Below are positions 17,598-26,387 of a stretch of 64,000 bases of DNA, in pieces (positions within the stretch are counted from its first letter, which is position 1; each line of letters begins with the position of its first letter). The notes under the pieces were generated by a model. It ran no database searches and was not told the origin of the DNA. It saw nothing but the letters and a program-made list of their open reading frames with translations. Source of the DNA: Streptococcus ratti FA-1 = DSM 20564. GTDB lineage: Bacteria; Bacillota; Bacilli; Lactobacillales; Streptococcaceae. The stretch spans positions 1 through 64,000 of the forward strand of contig NZ_AJTZ01000002.1 in the NCBI RefSeq assembly GCF_000286075.1, written 5' to 3'. The position numbers and the translations under genes are program-made.

Positions 17598-18079
17598 AAA
17601 GTCCTAAAAAGGACTGCAATAATAGCTTATGCTGTCTGACATTTATCTTTTCAAAATAAGCAAGAGTATCTAACAAGCTGTCACGTTAAGCTATTTCACC
17701 ATAAAAAATGAAGGTTTGAGACTTTTTGTTTCAGACCTTTGTTTGAACGCTTTTCATTATAGGTCATATGGTTTTTTTGTATACATTCAAAAAGCTCTAT
17801 AATCTCTGCGGTGATTTTACCCATTACAGAAATTATAGAGCCAGTTTTTTGTGTGAGTACTGGGTCTGATCTCTGTTTGCGCTCATTTGAGGCAACGCTC
17901 AAAATTTGCATTGTGCAGTAATGCCTGTCTGTATTGGTTATTTTTGTTAGTAGGGCTGAGTATGTAGGGTGCAAGGATTCAAGAGGAAGGTTTATCTTCT
18001 CAATTTTATCTGCTCTGCTATTTAATCGGGTGGTTTGCTTTGCTTTTTGGTATAATAAAAGCATTGAAATGAGGAAACT
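17598..18079. other. Gene-free region with an insertion-sequence remnant and a promoter
   Basis: An AAAGTCCT/AGGACT hairpin lies at 17599-17617. A segment at about 17700-17845 is homologous to 240-370: on the minus strand it reads ECIQKNHMTYNEKRSNK, parallel to IHKKPHKTYNEK in the first copy. A TGG-TATAAT promoter for the TetR gene lies around 18047-18056. No intact gene is seen; a minus-strand frame of 146 codons across this stretch looks fortuitous. Confidence 0.5.
17795..17840. repeat. Hairpin of the ISL3-like remnant, copy 2
   Basis: CTCTATAAT pairs with ATTATAGAG, then TCTG with CAGA after one mismatch, leaving an 18-nt loop. The same architecture occurs at 323-365 with at least one compensated base-pair change. 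Confidence 0.5.
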
Positions 18080-18643
18080 ATGGCACAAATAACGAAAAAA
18101 GCTTTGGAAGCGTCTCTGAAGAACCTGTTGCTGCAAAAGCCTTTACCCAAGATCACCATTCAGGATATTACCGACGACTGTGGGATTAGTCGGATGACTT
18201 TTTATTATCACTTCAAGGATATTTATGATTTGGTGGAGTGGTCTTGTGAGGAAGATGCGCAAAAGGCTCTTGGTGAAAATCGGCATTATGATAGCTGGGA
18301 GGAAGGGCTGCTGGATATTTTTAAAGCAGTCAGGGAAAATAAGCCTTTTATCCTCAATGTTTATCACTCGGTGAGTCGGGAGCAGATTGAAACCTATCTC
18401 TATCAGTTGACCTATCAGCTCATGATTGATGTGGTTGAGGAAAAGGCAGTTGGTTTACGCGTCAGCACTGAAGATAAGGACTTTATAGCAGACTTTTACA
18501 AGTATGCCCTAGTCGGGCTCATGTTGGATTGGATTAAAAAGGACATGAGAGAAGACCCTCAAGACTTGGTCAATCGTCTGGCCATCTTAGTGCATGGTAA
18601 TATTGTGGCTGCTCTGCAACATTATGATACTAAAGGGAGATAG
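18080..18643 (+). CDS. TetR-family transcriptional regulator
   Basis: 187 residues. The N-terminal helix-turn-helix reads ITIQDITDDCGISRMTFYYHFKDIYDLVEW, the standard TetR recognition helix. The C-terminal domain (YQLMIDVVEE..., FIADFYKYALVGLMLDWIK) resembles the TetR_C subgroup of DhaS-like regulators. GAGG precedes the ATG. Oleate hydratase follows about 120 bp downstream on the same strand, so control of a fatty-acid response by a lipid-like ligand is a reasonable guess, not shown by the sequence. Confidence 0.85.
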   Translation: MAQITKKALEASLKNLLLQKPLPKITIQDITDDCGISRMTFYYHFKDIYDLVEWSCEEDAQKALGENRHYDSWEEGLLDIFKAVRENKPFILNVYHSVSREQIETYLYQLTYQLMIDVVEEKAVGLRVSTEDKDFIADFYKYALVGLMLDWIKKDMREDPQDLVNRLAILVHGNIVAALQHYDTKGR

Positions 18644-18766
18644 CTCTGCTTTTTATCAAATATGCTTAAATGATAAAAAAATTATCATTTAAGCTTTTTT
18701 GTTTATTGTTCTTAGGCAGGGAGGCTTTTACAATAGAGATAAGTAAAAAAGATGAGAGGTATCAAG

Positions 18767-20542
18767 ATGTATTATTCTAGTGGTAATTATGAAGCTTTTG
18801 CTCGTCCTCAAAAGCCAGCTGGTGTTGATCACAAATCGGCCTATATTATTGGCTCTGGCCTAGCTGCTCTTTCAGCTGCTTGCTTCCTTGTCCGTGATGG
18901 GCAAATGCCTGGTAAGCAAGTCCATATCTTAGAAAAGGATCCGATTCCTGGCGGTGCCTGTGATGGTTATCAATACAGTGATATTGGTTATGTCATGCGG
19001 GGCGGCCGTGAGATGGACAATCATTTTGAATGCATGTGGGATCTTTTCCGCTCTATTCCTTCCATTGAAACGGATGGTGTCAGTGTCTTGGATGAATATT
19101 ATTGGCTCAATAAAGCAGACCCTAACTACTCTCTCTGCCGTGCTACTGAAAAACAAGGTCAAGATGCTCATACAGATAAGAAGTTTGGCTTGTCTGACAA
19201 GGCAGCTATGGAAATTATGAAACTTTTCTTTACACCCGATGAAGATCTTTACAACAAACGGATCAATGAAGTCTTTGATGATGAAGTTTTTGATTCCAAT
19301 TTCTGGCTTTATTGGCGAACCATGTTTGCTTTTGAAAATTGGCATTCTGCTCTGGAGATGAAACTTTATATCAAACGCTTTATCCACCATATCAGTGGTT
19401 TGCCTGATTTCACAGCTCTGCGCTTTACCCGCTACAATCAATACGAATCTATGATCTTGCCGATGGTCAAGTATCTGGAATCTTTTGGCGTTGTTTTCCA
19501 TTACAATACCAAGGTGGTTAATGTCCTCTTTGACTGTCAAAAAGACAAGAAAGCCGCTAAAAAGATTGAAGTTATTCGTGATGGGCAAGAAGACAGCATT
19601 GGCCTGACTGAAAATGATTTGGTTTTCATCACCAATGGCGGCTGTGTTGAAAATTCAAGTTACGGCAGCCAAGATAAGCCGGCCAGCTTTAATAAGGAGA
19701 TTCGTTCAGGCGGCGGCTGGGACATGTGGCGGAAGATTGCAGCTCAAGATGCTAGCTTTGGTCATCCAGACAAATTCTGCTATGATCCCGAGCAATCTAA
19801 CTGGATGAGTGCCACAGTAACGACGATTGATGATAAGATACCAGCTTATATTCAAAAAATTTGCAAGCGAGATCCATTTTCAGGTAAGGTTGTTACAGGT
19901 GGAATTGTTACCGTTAAGGATTCAAGTTGGCTGATGAGCTGGACGGTTAACCGCCAACCACAGTTCAGAAATCAAGCTAAAAATGAATTAGTGGTCTGGG
20001 TTTATGGGCTATTTTCTGATAAGGAAGGCGACTATATCAAAAAACCAATGCGCGATTGCACTGGTCAGGAAATTTGTGCCGAGTGGCTTTATCATATGGG
20101 CGTACCAGTAGCAGACATTGACAATTTATCGCGTCACAGTGCCAAAACTGTTCCTTGTATGATGCCTTACATAACAGCATTCTTTATGCCACGTGAAAAG
20201 GGAGATCGCCCAAATGTCGTACCTGATGGCGCTCTTAACTTTGCCTTTTTAGGCCAATTTGCCGAAACACAGCGTGATACCATTTTTACTACAGAATACT
20301 CTATTCGGACAGGTATGGAAGCTGTTTACACCTTATTAGACATTGACCGTGGTGTCCCAGAAGTTTGGGGCAGCACCTATGATGTGCGCGACTTGCTTCA
20401 TGCGACAGTTGCACTGCGTGATGGCAAGGCTATCACTGATATGAAGCTGAACTTTGTCGAAAAATTTATCCTGAAACAAGCCCTTCGTAAGACAGAAGGT
20501 ACCGATATTGAAAAACTCTTGAAACGTTACCATGTCGTTTAA
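18767..20542 (+). CDS. ohyA: Oleate hydratase (myosin-cross-reactive antigen family)
   Basis: 591 residues, normal length. The FAD-binding loop IIGSGLAALSAACFLVRDG lies near the N-terminus. The signature stretches HILEKDPIPGGACDG and YVMRGGREMDNHFECMWDLF belong to the oleate hydratase family, which adds water to the cis-9 double bond of unsaturated fatty acids to give 10-hydroxy acids. This helps detoxify host fatty acids. The start at 18767 (MYYSSGNYEAF) is preceded by AGAGG; an ATG 15 bases earlier has no ribosome site. A TetR gene precedes it. Confidence 0.93.
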   Translation: MYYSSGNYEAFARPQKPAGVDHKSAYIIGSGLAALSAACFLVRDGQMPGKQVHILEKDPIPGGACDGYQYSDIGYVMRGGREMDNHFECMWDLFRSIPSIETDGVSVLDEYYWLNKADPNYSLCRATEKQGQDAHTDKKFGLSDKAAMEIMKLFFTPDEDLYNKRINEVFDDEVFDSNFWLYWRTMFAFENWHSALEMKLYIKRFIHHISGLPDFTALRFTRYNQYESMILPMVKYLESFGVVFHYNTKVVNVLFDCQKDKKAAKKIEVIRDGQEDSIGLTENDLVFITNGGCVENSSYGSQDKPASFNKEIRSGGGWDMWRKIAAQDASFGHPDKFCYDPEQSNWMSATVTTIDDKIPAYIQKICKRDPFSGKVVTGGIVTVKDSSWLMSWTVNRQPQFRNQAKNELVVWVYGLFSDKEGDYIKKPMRDCTGQEICAEWLYHMGVPVADIDNLSRHSAKTVPCMMPYITAFFMPREKGDRPNVVPDGALNFAFLGQFAETQRDTIFTTEYSIRTGMEAVYTLLDIDRGVPEVWGSTYDVRDLLHATVALRDGKAITDMKLNFVEKFILKQALRKTEGTDIEKLLKRYHVV

Positions 20543-21018
20543 AAGGTAAGTACTTTAATCTAGTTGCTATACAAAAGCACCTACCTAAATTGAGAATAAA
20601 GTTTGAAAAAAGAAAGCCCTAAAAAATTAATCACTGTACTATCTGTAATAGCGAGTAATCAAAGATCTGAGGATAAAAAGTCTTGCCTCCTCTGCATATG
20701 TCTATTTGATACGATGAAACAACGGGCTGTTCGGTTGGTCAGCACAAAAAAATGTCACATGTGACATTTTTTTGTGTGTTTTTATTTTCTTGCACTATAT
20801 TTTACGTTTATCAAATCAAAAAGCCAACATCTAAACGCAGGTTTTTGGCATATAAAGGTTATAAATTGTAAGTACCACGATGGCATATTGTATTATAAAT
20901 TGTGAAATCTAACATGCAATCTTTCTGTCTTTATCAGTTGTTTTACAGATAAAAACTTAAAAATGCTTTTAAATACTTAAAAAATTTGCTATAATTAGTT
21001 GAAGGAGAAAGGAAAGCT
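20543..21018. other. Gene-free region upstream of deoR
   Basis: It holds a long perfect palindrome (20743-20776, listed separately) and two direct copies of TTATAAATTGT (20859-20869 and 20893-20903). It also holds an AT-rich promoter region before the DeoR gene, with TATAAT at about 20989. No open frame resembles a gene. Confidence 0.5.
20743..20776. terminator. 34-bp perfect palindrome, probable bidirectional terminator
   Basis: The sequence is CAC, seven A, TGTCACA, then its exact complement TGTGACA, seven T, GTG. An A-run before and a T-run after a GC-containing stem is the form of a bidirectional terminator. The zero-length loop is unusual, so in RNA the hairpin must open at the tip. As duplex DNA it could also be a regulator site. 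Confidence 0.55.
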
Positions 21019-21765
21019 ATGTATCAGGAACAGAGATTGCAAAAAATTTTGGAAATGCTTGACAAACAAGGGCAGCTGTCTTCAAAGGAAGCCATGAAAT
21101 TATTGGCTGTCTCACGCGATACGGTTCGCCGTGATTTCGCTCTTTTGACAGAGAGGAAACAGGTTTCGCGGACGCACGGCGGTATTTTACCTTTGCAGAA
21201 GTCCCAAACCATTTTGTCTTTTGAAGAACGCCTTAATAATTTGATGAAAGAAAAAAATGACATTGCGCAAAAGGCTTATCAATTGATTGCCGAGGGACAG
21301 TTATATTTCTTTGATGTTTCAACATCTGTTCTCAAGCTGGCTCAGCTTATTGATAAGGACATTACGGTTTATTCGCATTCTTTAGATAATGCTTTGGTCT
21401 TGGCTCAGCATGAAAGCGTTGATTTTCATCTTTTGGGGGGCAGATTCCATCGTAAAAATCGTTTTTATTATGCCTTAAATGAAGTGGATTTGCTGAAAGA
21501 TATTCATTTTGATGTGGCTATTATTGGGGCTGCTGGTCTTAAGGATGGACAAGTTTCTTTTGAGGATGAAGCCGATACTTATTTAAAGAAGTTGGTGCTG
21601 GCTAATGCCAAGGTTAAGGTGCTGTTGGCAGAAGAGGATAAATTTAAAAAGCAATCCAATTACGTTTTAGCCAATATTGATGACTTTGATTACTTTATTA
21701 CGGATAAAAAGCCAGGTAAAAAGATAGGTGCTGTTTTGTCTGATAAAGTTGACATTATTTTTTAA
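21019..21765 (+). CDS. DeoR-family transcriptional regulator
   Basis: 248 residues. The N-terminal DeoR helix-turn-helix (RLQKILEMLDKQGQLSSKEAMKLLAVSRDTVRRD) is followed by RTHGGILP and then the DeoR C-terminal sugar-phosphate sensor domain, with VYSHSLDNALVLAQ and FDVAIIGAAGL. Such proteins usually repress sugar or nucleoside genes and respond to a phosphorylated sugar. GAAGGAGAAAGGA precedes the ATG. The HAD phosphatase gene starts 13 bp after the stop, so the two probably form an operon. Confidence 0.88.
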   Translation: MYQEQRLQKILEMLDKQGQLSSKEAMKLLAVSRDTVRRDFALLTERKQVSRTHGGILPLQKSQTILSFEERLNNLMKEKNDIAQKAYQLIAEGQLYFFDVSTSVLKLAQLIDKDITVYSHSLDNALVLAQHESVDFHLLGGRFHRKNRFYYALNEVDLLKDIHFDVAIIGAAGLKDGQVSFEDEADTYLKKLVLANAKVKVLLAEEDKFKKQSNYVLANIDDFDYFITDKKPGKKIGAVLSDKVDIIF

Positions 21766-21777
21766 AGAGGTTTTGTG

Positions 21778-22602
21778 ATGGTAGAGGCAATTAAACTGAT
21801 TTTAAGTGATATTGATGGGACTATTTTAGACGACAAGCACCAGCTTGATTCTGATTTGAGTGGAACTGTGGCTGCTTTAAAGGTAAGGAACATTCCTTTT
21901 GTCCTGGCTTCAGCTAGGTCTCCTCATGGCATGTTTCCTATTGCTGAAGAACTTGACTTGGGAGACAGTCCTATTGCTTGTTACAATGGTGCTTTGATTG
22001 TTGAAGGGAAGAAAGATGATTATCGAATCCTCATTGAACACATCCTCAGTAAAACTGATGTTAAAAAAATAGTGGCTTTAATTAGAAAGCAGTTTCCGCA
22101 TATTTCTATCAATCTTTATTCTGGCAGTAACTGGATTGTAGAGCAGATGGATCAATGGGTGCAGATTGAGGCTGCTATTACCAAAGAGAGTCCTGCTATT
22201 CGAAATTTAGATGCTCTGCTAAGAGATGATTCTATTCCCATTCATAAACTTCTTTTAATTGCTGAAGCTCATGATATTCAAGAGTTCTTTACTTACCTTA
22301 AACATGTAGATTTTGAAGATGCCTCTTTCTACCTTTCAAAAGACAACTACTTGGAGATTACTTCTCAGTCGGTGTCAAAAGAAAATGCTCTGCTTGAAAT
22401 TGCAAAATATTACGGTATTTCCTTATCTCATACGATGGCTATTGGTGATAACTATAATGATATTCCCATGCTAAAGCTGGCAGGTTTGGGGGTTGCCATG
22501 GCAAATGCACCGCAGGCTGTTAAGGATGAAGCAGATATTGAAACGGCTTCTAATAATGATAATGGTGCTTCCAACATTATTGAAGATTATGTTTTAATTT
22601 AA
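21778..22602 (+). CDS. Cof-type HAD phosphatase
   Basis: 274 residues. Motif I is LILSDIDGTILDDKH, motif II is FVLASAR, and motifs III/IV appear as KENALLEIA and AIGDNYNDIPMLKLAG. This is a Cof/HAD-IIB phosphatase with a C2-type cap, acting on a sugar phosphate or related metabolite. AAAGAGG precedes the ATG at 21778; a GTG three bases earlier is an alternative. It follows the DeoR regulator, which suggests a sugar-phosphate link. Confidence 0.88.
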   Translation: MVEAIKLILSDIDGTILDDKHQLDSDLSGTVAALKVRNIPFVLASARSPHGMFPIAEELDLGDSPIACYNGALIVEGKKDDYRILIEHILSKTDVKKIVALIRKQFPHISINLYSGSNWIVEQMDQWVQIEAAITKESPAIRNLDALLRDDSIPIHKLLLIAEAHDIQEFFTYLKHVDFEDASFYLSKDNYLEITSQSVSKENALLEIAKYYGISLSHTMAIGDNYNDIPMLKLAGLGVAMANAPQAVKDEADIETASNNDNGASNIIEDYVLI

Positions 22603-22670
22603 ATTAGATATCAAGCGGTGTTGGCTGCTTGATTTTTTGCTATAATAGGGCTAATAAGAAAGGAGTCTCC

Positions 22671-23744
22671 ATGTCTCTTGAATCTGATTTTTTTAAGAAG
22701 AAACGAGTGAAATTTGAAACACTTCTTCCTTATGGTTTTTCAAAGGAAGGCGAAGAATATGTCTACAAAGAAAGCTTCATGAACGGTGATTTTGAGGCAT
22801 ACATTGAAATTTCTAAATCTGGGAAGGTATCCGGCCGTGTGATTGATACTGATATTGGTGATGATTATCTGGCCTTGCGGGCAGAGCATCAAACAGGCAG
22901 CTTTGTCGGTCAGGTCAGACAGGCTTATGCAGAAATTTTAAGTCGGATTGCAGGTGGCTGTTTTGAAACTCTGCCCTTTATCAAAAATCAAACCAATCGT
23001 TTGGCTCAATATATTTCGGACCAATACGGTGATCTTTATGACCACCCCTTTGCCAAGTATCCGGCTTTTTCTTCCTATCGGCATCCAGCTAATCACAAAT
23101 GGTATGCGCTGATTATGACCATTGCACGCGCTAAGTTAGATTTGGGAAAGGAAGACTGGGAAAAAGAAGCGTTGGAACAGGAAGTAGAGGTTATTAATCT
23201 CAAGGTGAATCCTGCTGATCTATCTCAATTACTGTCTATTCCTGGAATCTATCCTTCCTACCATATGAATAAGAAATCTTGGATTTCTCTTGTTTTAGAT
23301 GAGAAGGTTTCTGATGACATCCTTTTTTCTTTGCTGGACAATAGCAGAGCTTTGGTCAGCGGCAACAGTCTGGGAAATCCGGCTGGTCCTGATTTTTGGA
23401 TTATTCCAGCTAATCTTAAATATTATGATATTGATGCCGAATTTGCTGCGCATAAAATCAATATATGGCCACAAAAAGCAAGTATTCAGACAGGGGATTA
23501 CCTTTTCGTTTACATTACGGCGCCGACGCGGGCTCTTCGCTATGCCTGCAGGGTACTTGAGTCCGGGCTTCAGCAGCCTCATGCGAAGCGAAAACAAATG
23601 AAACTGGAGTTGCTTAAAAAATATGATGACAGCGACTTTCCTATTGACCGGCTTAAAGCGCACGGCGTTACCAATATCCGCGGACCGCGGCGGATGACTG
23701 CCAGTTTGATAGAGGACATCAAACCAAGTTTAAAAGACAGCTAA
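22671..23744 (+). CDS. MmcQ/YjbR protein fused to an EVE-like domain
   Basis: 357 residues. The central part (PAFSSYRHPANHKWYALIM..., LLSIPGIYPSYHMNKKSWISLVLDE) is a MmcQ/YjbR (CyaY-like) domain. The C-terminal 110 residues (FWIIPANLKYYDIDAEFAAH..., IQTGDYLFVYITAPTRALRYAC) read like an EVE/PUA-fold domain, which in other proteins recognises modified bases. Typical YjbR proteins are about 120 residues, so this one has extra N- and C-terminal modules. The start at 22671 follows AAGGAG; upstream codons in frame lack one. Function is unknown. Confidence 0.75.
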   Translation: MSLESDFFKKKRVKFETLLPYGFSKEGEEYVYKESFMNGDFEAYIEISKSGKVSGRVIDTDIGDDYLALRAEHQTGSFVGQVRQAYAEILSRIAGGCFETLPFIKNQTNRLAQYISDQYGDLYDHPFAKYPAFSSYRHPANHKWYALIMTIARAKLDLGKEDWEKEALEQEVEVINLKVNPADLSQLLSIPGIYPSYHMNKKSWISLVLDEKVSDDILFSLLDNSRALVSGNSLGNPAGPDFWIIPANLKYYDIDAEFAAHKINIWPQKASIQTGDYLFVYITAPTRALRYACRVLESGLQQPHAKRKQMKLELLKKYDDSDFPIDRLKAHGVTNIRGPRRMTASLIEDIKPSLKDS

Positions 23745-23747
23745 TCC

Positions 23748-23837
23748 TGACAGCTGCTTACTTAGCAGCTGTCAGAAGGGCTGTTTATATATCAATAGTA
23801 AAGCCCAGCCTCCTATATTTGGAGGCCGGGCTTTTTA
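23748..23837 (+). terminator. Two hairpins ending the YjbR-EVE transcript
   Basis: First a perfect 11-bp stem CTGACAGCTGC/GCAGCTGTCAG (23748-23776). Then AAAGCCC.GCCTCC/GGAGGC.GGGCTTT with T5 (23800-23837). The second is a classic terminator. Confidence 0.75.
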
Positions 23838-23979
23838 GTTGCAGGAGTTTTATTTTCTTAGATTCACTGATTTTTGGGACAGTAGCTTAGTTTTTTGCCG
23901 CAAGAAATGGCAAAAATATCTACTACCAATTAGCTGTTTTTCACTTTATACTAATAAGTAAGAAGGGAGTAAAAAATTG

Positions 23980-26064
23980 ATGAAAGAACGTTCTGTCAGT
24001 ATTTTAAACCGTATTTTAGTATCAACACTTCCCGTTCGCACAGATAGTCTGCAAAAAGAATTTAAGGTTAGTTCCAGAACCATTAGAAATGATATTTTAA
24101 CCATTAATGATTTCTTAGCATCAATTCATCTACCGATTATTCAGAGCATCCGTTCGCAAGGGTTCTTTTTAAACCTGAGCGACGAAGAAGGAAAAGTTCT
24201 GCAAAGTGAGCTGTCAAATGAAGATAAGACAGATTATCTGGACAGAAAGGAGCGGATTTTAGATTTAATTTTGGATTTGGCCTTAGGAAAAGGTAAAGTT
24301 TTCCTGCATAGCAAAGAGACATTTTATGGGGTCTCTAAGTCGACCATTGATGAGGATATGCGGCAAATCAGGCAGGAGTTGGCCTTTTATCCTCTTGATA
24401 TTATTAGCCATCCTAAAAGAGGTCTGCTGCTAGCAGGCAGCGAAGCTGCAATTCGTATCATGCTGTACAGCCTTCTCAGTCCGGAAATCACTAAAATCGG
24501 AAGGGCAGTCAGCTCTCATAAAAGCCGAATTATCAGCTACTACATTCCCAGTGAAACCATTTTAAAAATTAATGAGATTTTTGACCGCACCATTTTAACG
24601 GTTGAGGATGATATTCATAGAACACATTTTATCCTTTTTACCTGTATCTGGCTCTTAAGAGTCAAGCGCGGAGTCGAGGTCAGTCAGGAAGATCTCTCCA
24701 AAGATGCTGCGGCTAAAACAGCTGATGTTGACCATTATTTAAAAGCGGTCTGTCAGGAGTTTGCAATAGTCCCGTCAGCTTTAGAGAAGCAGTATATTCA
24801 TTCGATTTTGCAGTCCTTTAATATCAAAAAGAATGACAGCCCGATTAACTGGATCCAGCTGCAGATACTAACGATTCAGCTCATTAATTTTGTTGAAGAG
24901 GAGACTAAGATTCCTTTTAACAGGAAAGACGGCGTATTACAGCAGGGGCTGTATCACCATATAGTCAGTATGGTTGCCAGAGTCAAAAATAATATTCAGC
25001 TGACCAATCCACTGACAGAAAGGATTAAGCAAAGTTACGGTAGTATTTATCAAGCCGTAGGTACATTTGCCCGTCAGCTGGAGAAAATGCTGGGTTGCAA
25101 AATTATTGATGATGAAATTGCTTTTTTAACGATTTATTTTTCAACTACTCTAAGCGAGATTAATCAGGACAATAAATATTGGTACCGAGCAGTTGTGGTC
25201 TGTAATCACGGCACAGCTACCGCCAAGCTTCTGGCTGAAAATCTCAAGGAATTTTTCAATATCGAAGTATTTGCTATTCTTAATTCCAGAGAGATAGATA
25301 TTATTGATAAGCTGGATGTTGATTTAGTGTTTTCGACGGTAAACATTGCTTATCATAATAAGCCGGTCTTGGTTCTTGATTCTATTATTCAGGAGGATAC
25401 CAAGCTGCGCATCAATCATTTTTTACAAACCAATCAAAAGGCTAGAAGAGTGACTCAGAAAAAAGAAGACTATACTAAAGTTTTTCTGGAGATTCTGCAG
25501 CTCATGGAGAAAAGCAGCAAGGTTGAAATTGATAAGGAGCTGTACGCAGCAATTGAAGGTATTTTTGCAAGAAATGGTCTGAGAATTAATAAGAGGGAGG
25601 TCCAACCAATGATTGAGGATATTTTAAAGGATGAACATATCCTAATTACTGATAAAAAATACAATTGGCGCGATGCTATCAAGTTTGTTTCTGCCCCCTT
25701 GTATAAGGATGGCATTGTCAATAAACACTACAGTGAAGCTATGATTGAAAGTGTGGAGAAATATGGTCCTTACATCATTATCGGTCCGCACTTGGCACTG
25801 GCTCACGCCAGACCGGAAGACGGAGCCAAACAGCTTGGGTTGAGTCTAGCCGTTTTTGAAGAACCTGTTGCATTTGGCGAAGAATCTAATGAGCAGGTTC
25901 AGGTCATCTTTTGCCTGTCAGCAGTGGACGCTTTTTCGCATTTAAATATTATGAAAAGCCTCGTTAATCTTATCAGAGCGACCAATAAGGTTGAACAGCT
26001 CTGTCAGGCAAGAGATGTTCAGTCTGTTAAAACTATTTTATTCCATTCAAAGGAGGAGTCGTGA
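23980..26064 (+). CDS. BglG/LicR-type PTS-controlled activator: HTH, two PRDs, EIIB, EIIA
   Basis: 694 residues. Domains in order: HTH (SVSILNRILV...SSRTIRNDILTINDF, 1-60), a second Mga-like HTH (about 85-160), PRD1 (about 180-290), PRD2 (about 295-400), an EIIB domain with CNHGTATAK (Cys408) and an EIIA domain with LAHARPEDGA (His609). Such proteins activate adjacent PTS operons according to phosphorylation by HPr and the cognate EII. It is followed without a gap by EIIB, EIIC and aldolase genes. No separate EIIA gene exists in the operon, so its own EIIA domain may serve transport too. Confidence 0.88.
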   Translation: MKERSVSILNRILVSTLPVRTDSLQKEFKVSSRTIRNDILTINDFLASIHLPIIQSIRSQGFFLNLSDEEGKVLQSELSNEDKTDYLDRKERILDLILDLALGKGKVFLHSKETFYGVSKSTIDEDMRQIRQELAFYPLDIISHPKRGLLLAGSEAAIRIMLYSLLSPEITKIGRAVSSHKSRIISYYIPSETILKINEIFDRTILTVEDDIHRTHFILFTCIWLLRVKRGVEVSQEDLSKDAAAKTADVDHYLKAVCQEFAIVPSALEKQYIHSILQSFNIKKNDSPINWIQLQILTIQLINFVEEETKIPFNRKDGVLQQGLYHHIVSMVARVKNNIQLTNPLTERIKQSYGSIYQAVGTFARQLEKMLGCKIIDDEIAFLTIYFSTTLSEINQDNKYWYRAVVVCNHGTATAKLLAENLKEFFNIEVFAILNSREIDIIDKLDVDLVFSTVNIAYHNKPVLVLDSIIQEDTKLRINHFLQTNQKARRVTQKKEDYTKVFLEILQLMEKSSKVEIDKELYAAIEGIFARNGLRINKREVQPMIEDILKDEHILITDKKYNWRDAIKFVSAPLYKDGIVNKHYSEAMIESVEKYGPYIIIGPHLALAHARPEDGAKQLGLSLAVFEEPVAFGEESNEQVQVIFCLSAVDAFSHLNIMKSLVNLIRATNKVEQLCQARDVQSVKTILFHSKEES

Positions 26065-26372
26065 TGGGAAAACCAATCAATATTTTATTTGTCTGCGGTG
26101 CTGGCTTAGGCAGCAGTTTTGCAGCACAGATGGCAGCTGAGGATGTCCTGACTAAGTATCACATTGATGCAAAACTAGATCATGTGGATATTTCGACCGC
26201 TGCTTCGGTTCAGCCGGAGGTCATTATTACAGCTCAAAATTTCCAGAAACAGTTTGCTAATTTTGATATTGACACGTCTAAAACAGCAATCATTTATTTA
26301 AAAAATATTGTTTCCAGTCAGGAAATTGAGGAAAAACTCATTCCAGTTTTAAGAGAACGCAAGCTAATTTAA
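26064..26372 (+). CDS. PTS EIIB component, ascorbate/galactitol-like
   Basis: 102 residues from the ATG at 26064, which overlaps the regulator stop codon and lies 7 bases after AGGAGG. ILFVCGAGLGSSFAAQM holds the phosphorylated cysteine (Cys11) in the loop typical of SgaB/UlaB-type IIB proteins. It passes phosphate from EIIA to the sugar entering through EIIC. Confidence 0.88.
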   Translation: MGKPINILFVCGAGLGSSFAAQMAAEDVLTKYHIDAKLDHVDISTAASVQPEVIITAQNFQKQFANFDIDTSKTAIIYLKNIVSSQEIEEKLIPVLRERKLI

Positions 26373-26387
26373 AGAAGGAGGATGACA

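Noticed and set aside
17696-18136. A 146-codon minus-strand frame in the gap before the TetR gene
   Set aside because: It overlaps the TetR start and the decayed element. Only the last 40 codons match a transposase-like remnant, so it is not a gene.
18929-19588. A 219-codon minus-strand frame inside oleate hydratase
   Set aside because: Antisense shadow with no homology I recognise and no start signals.
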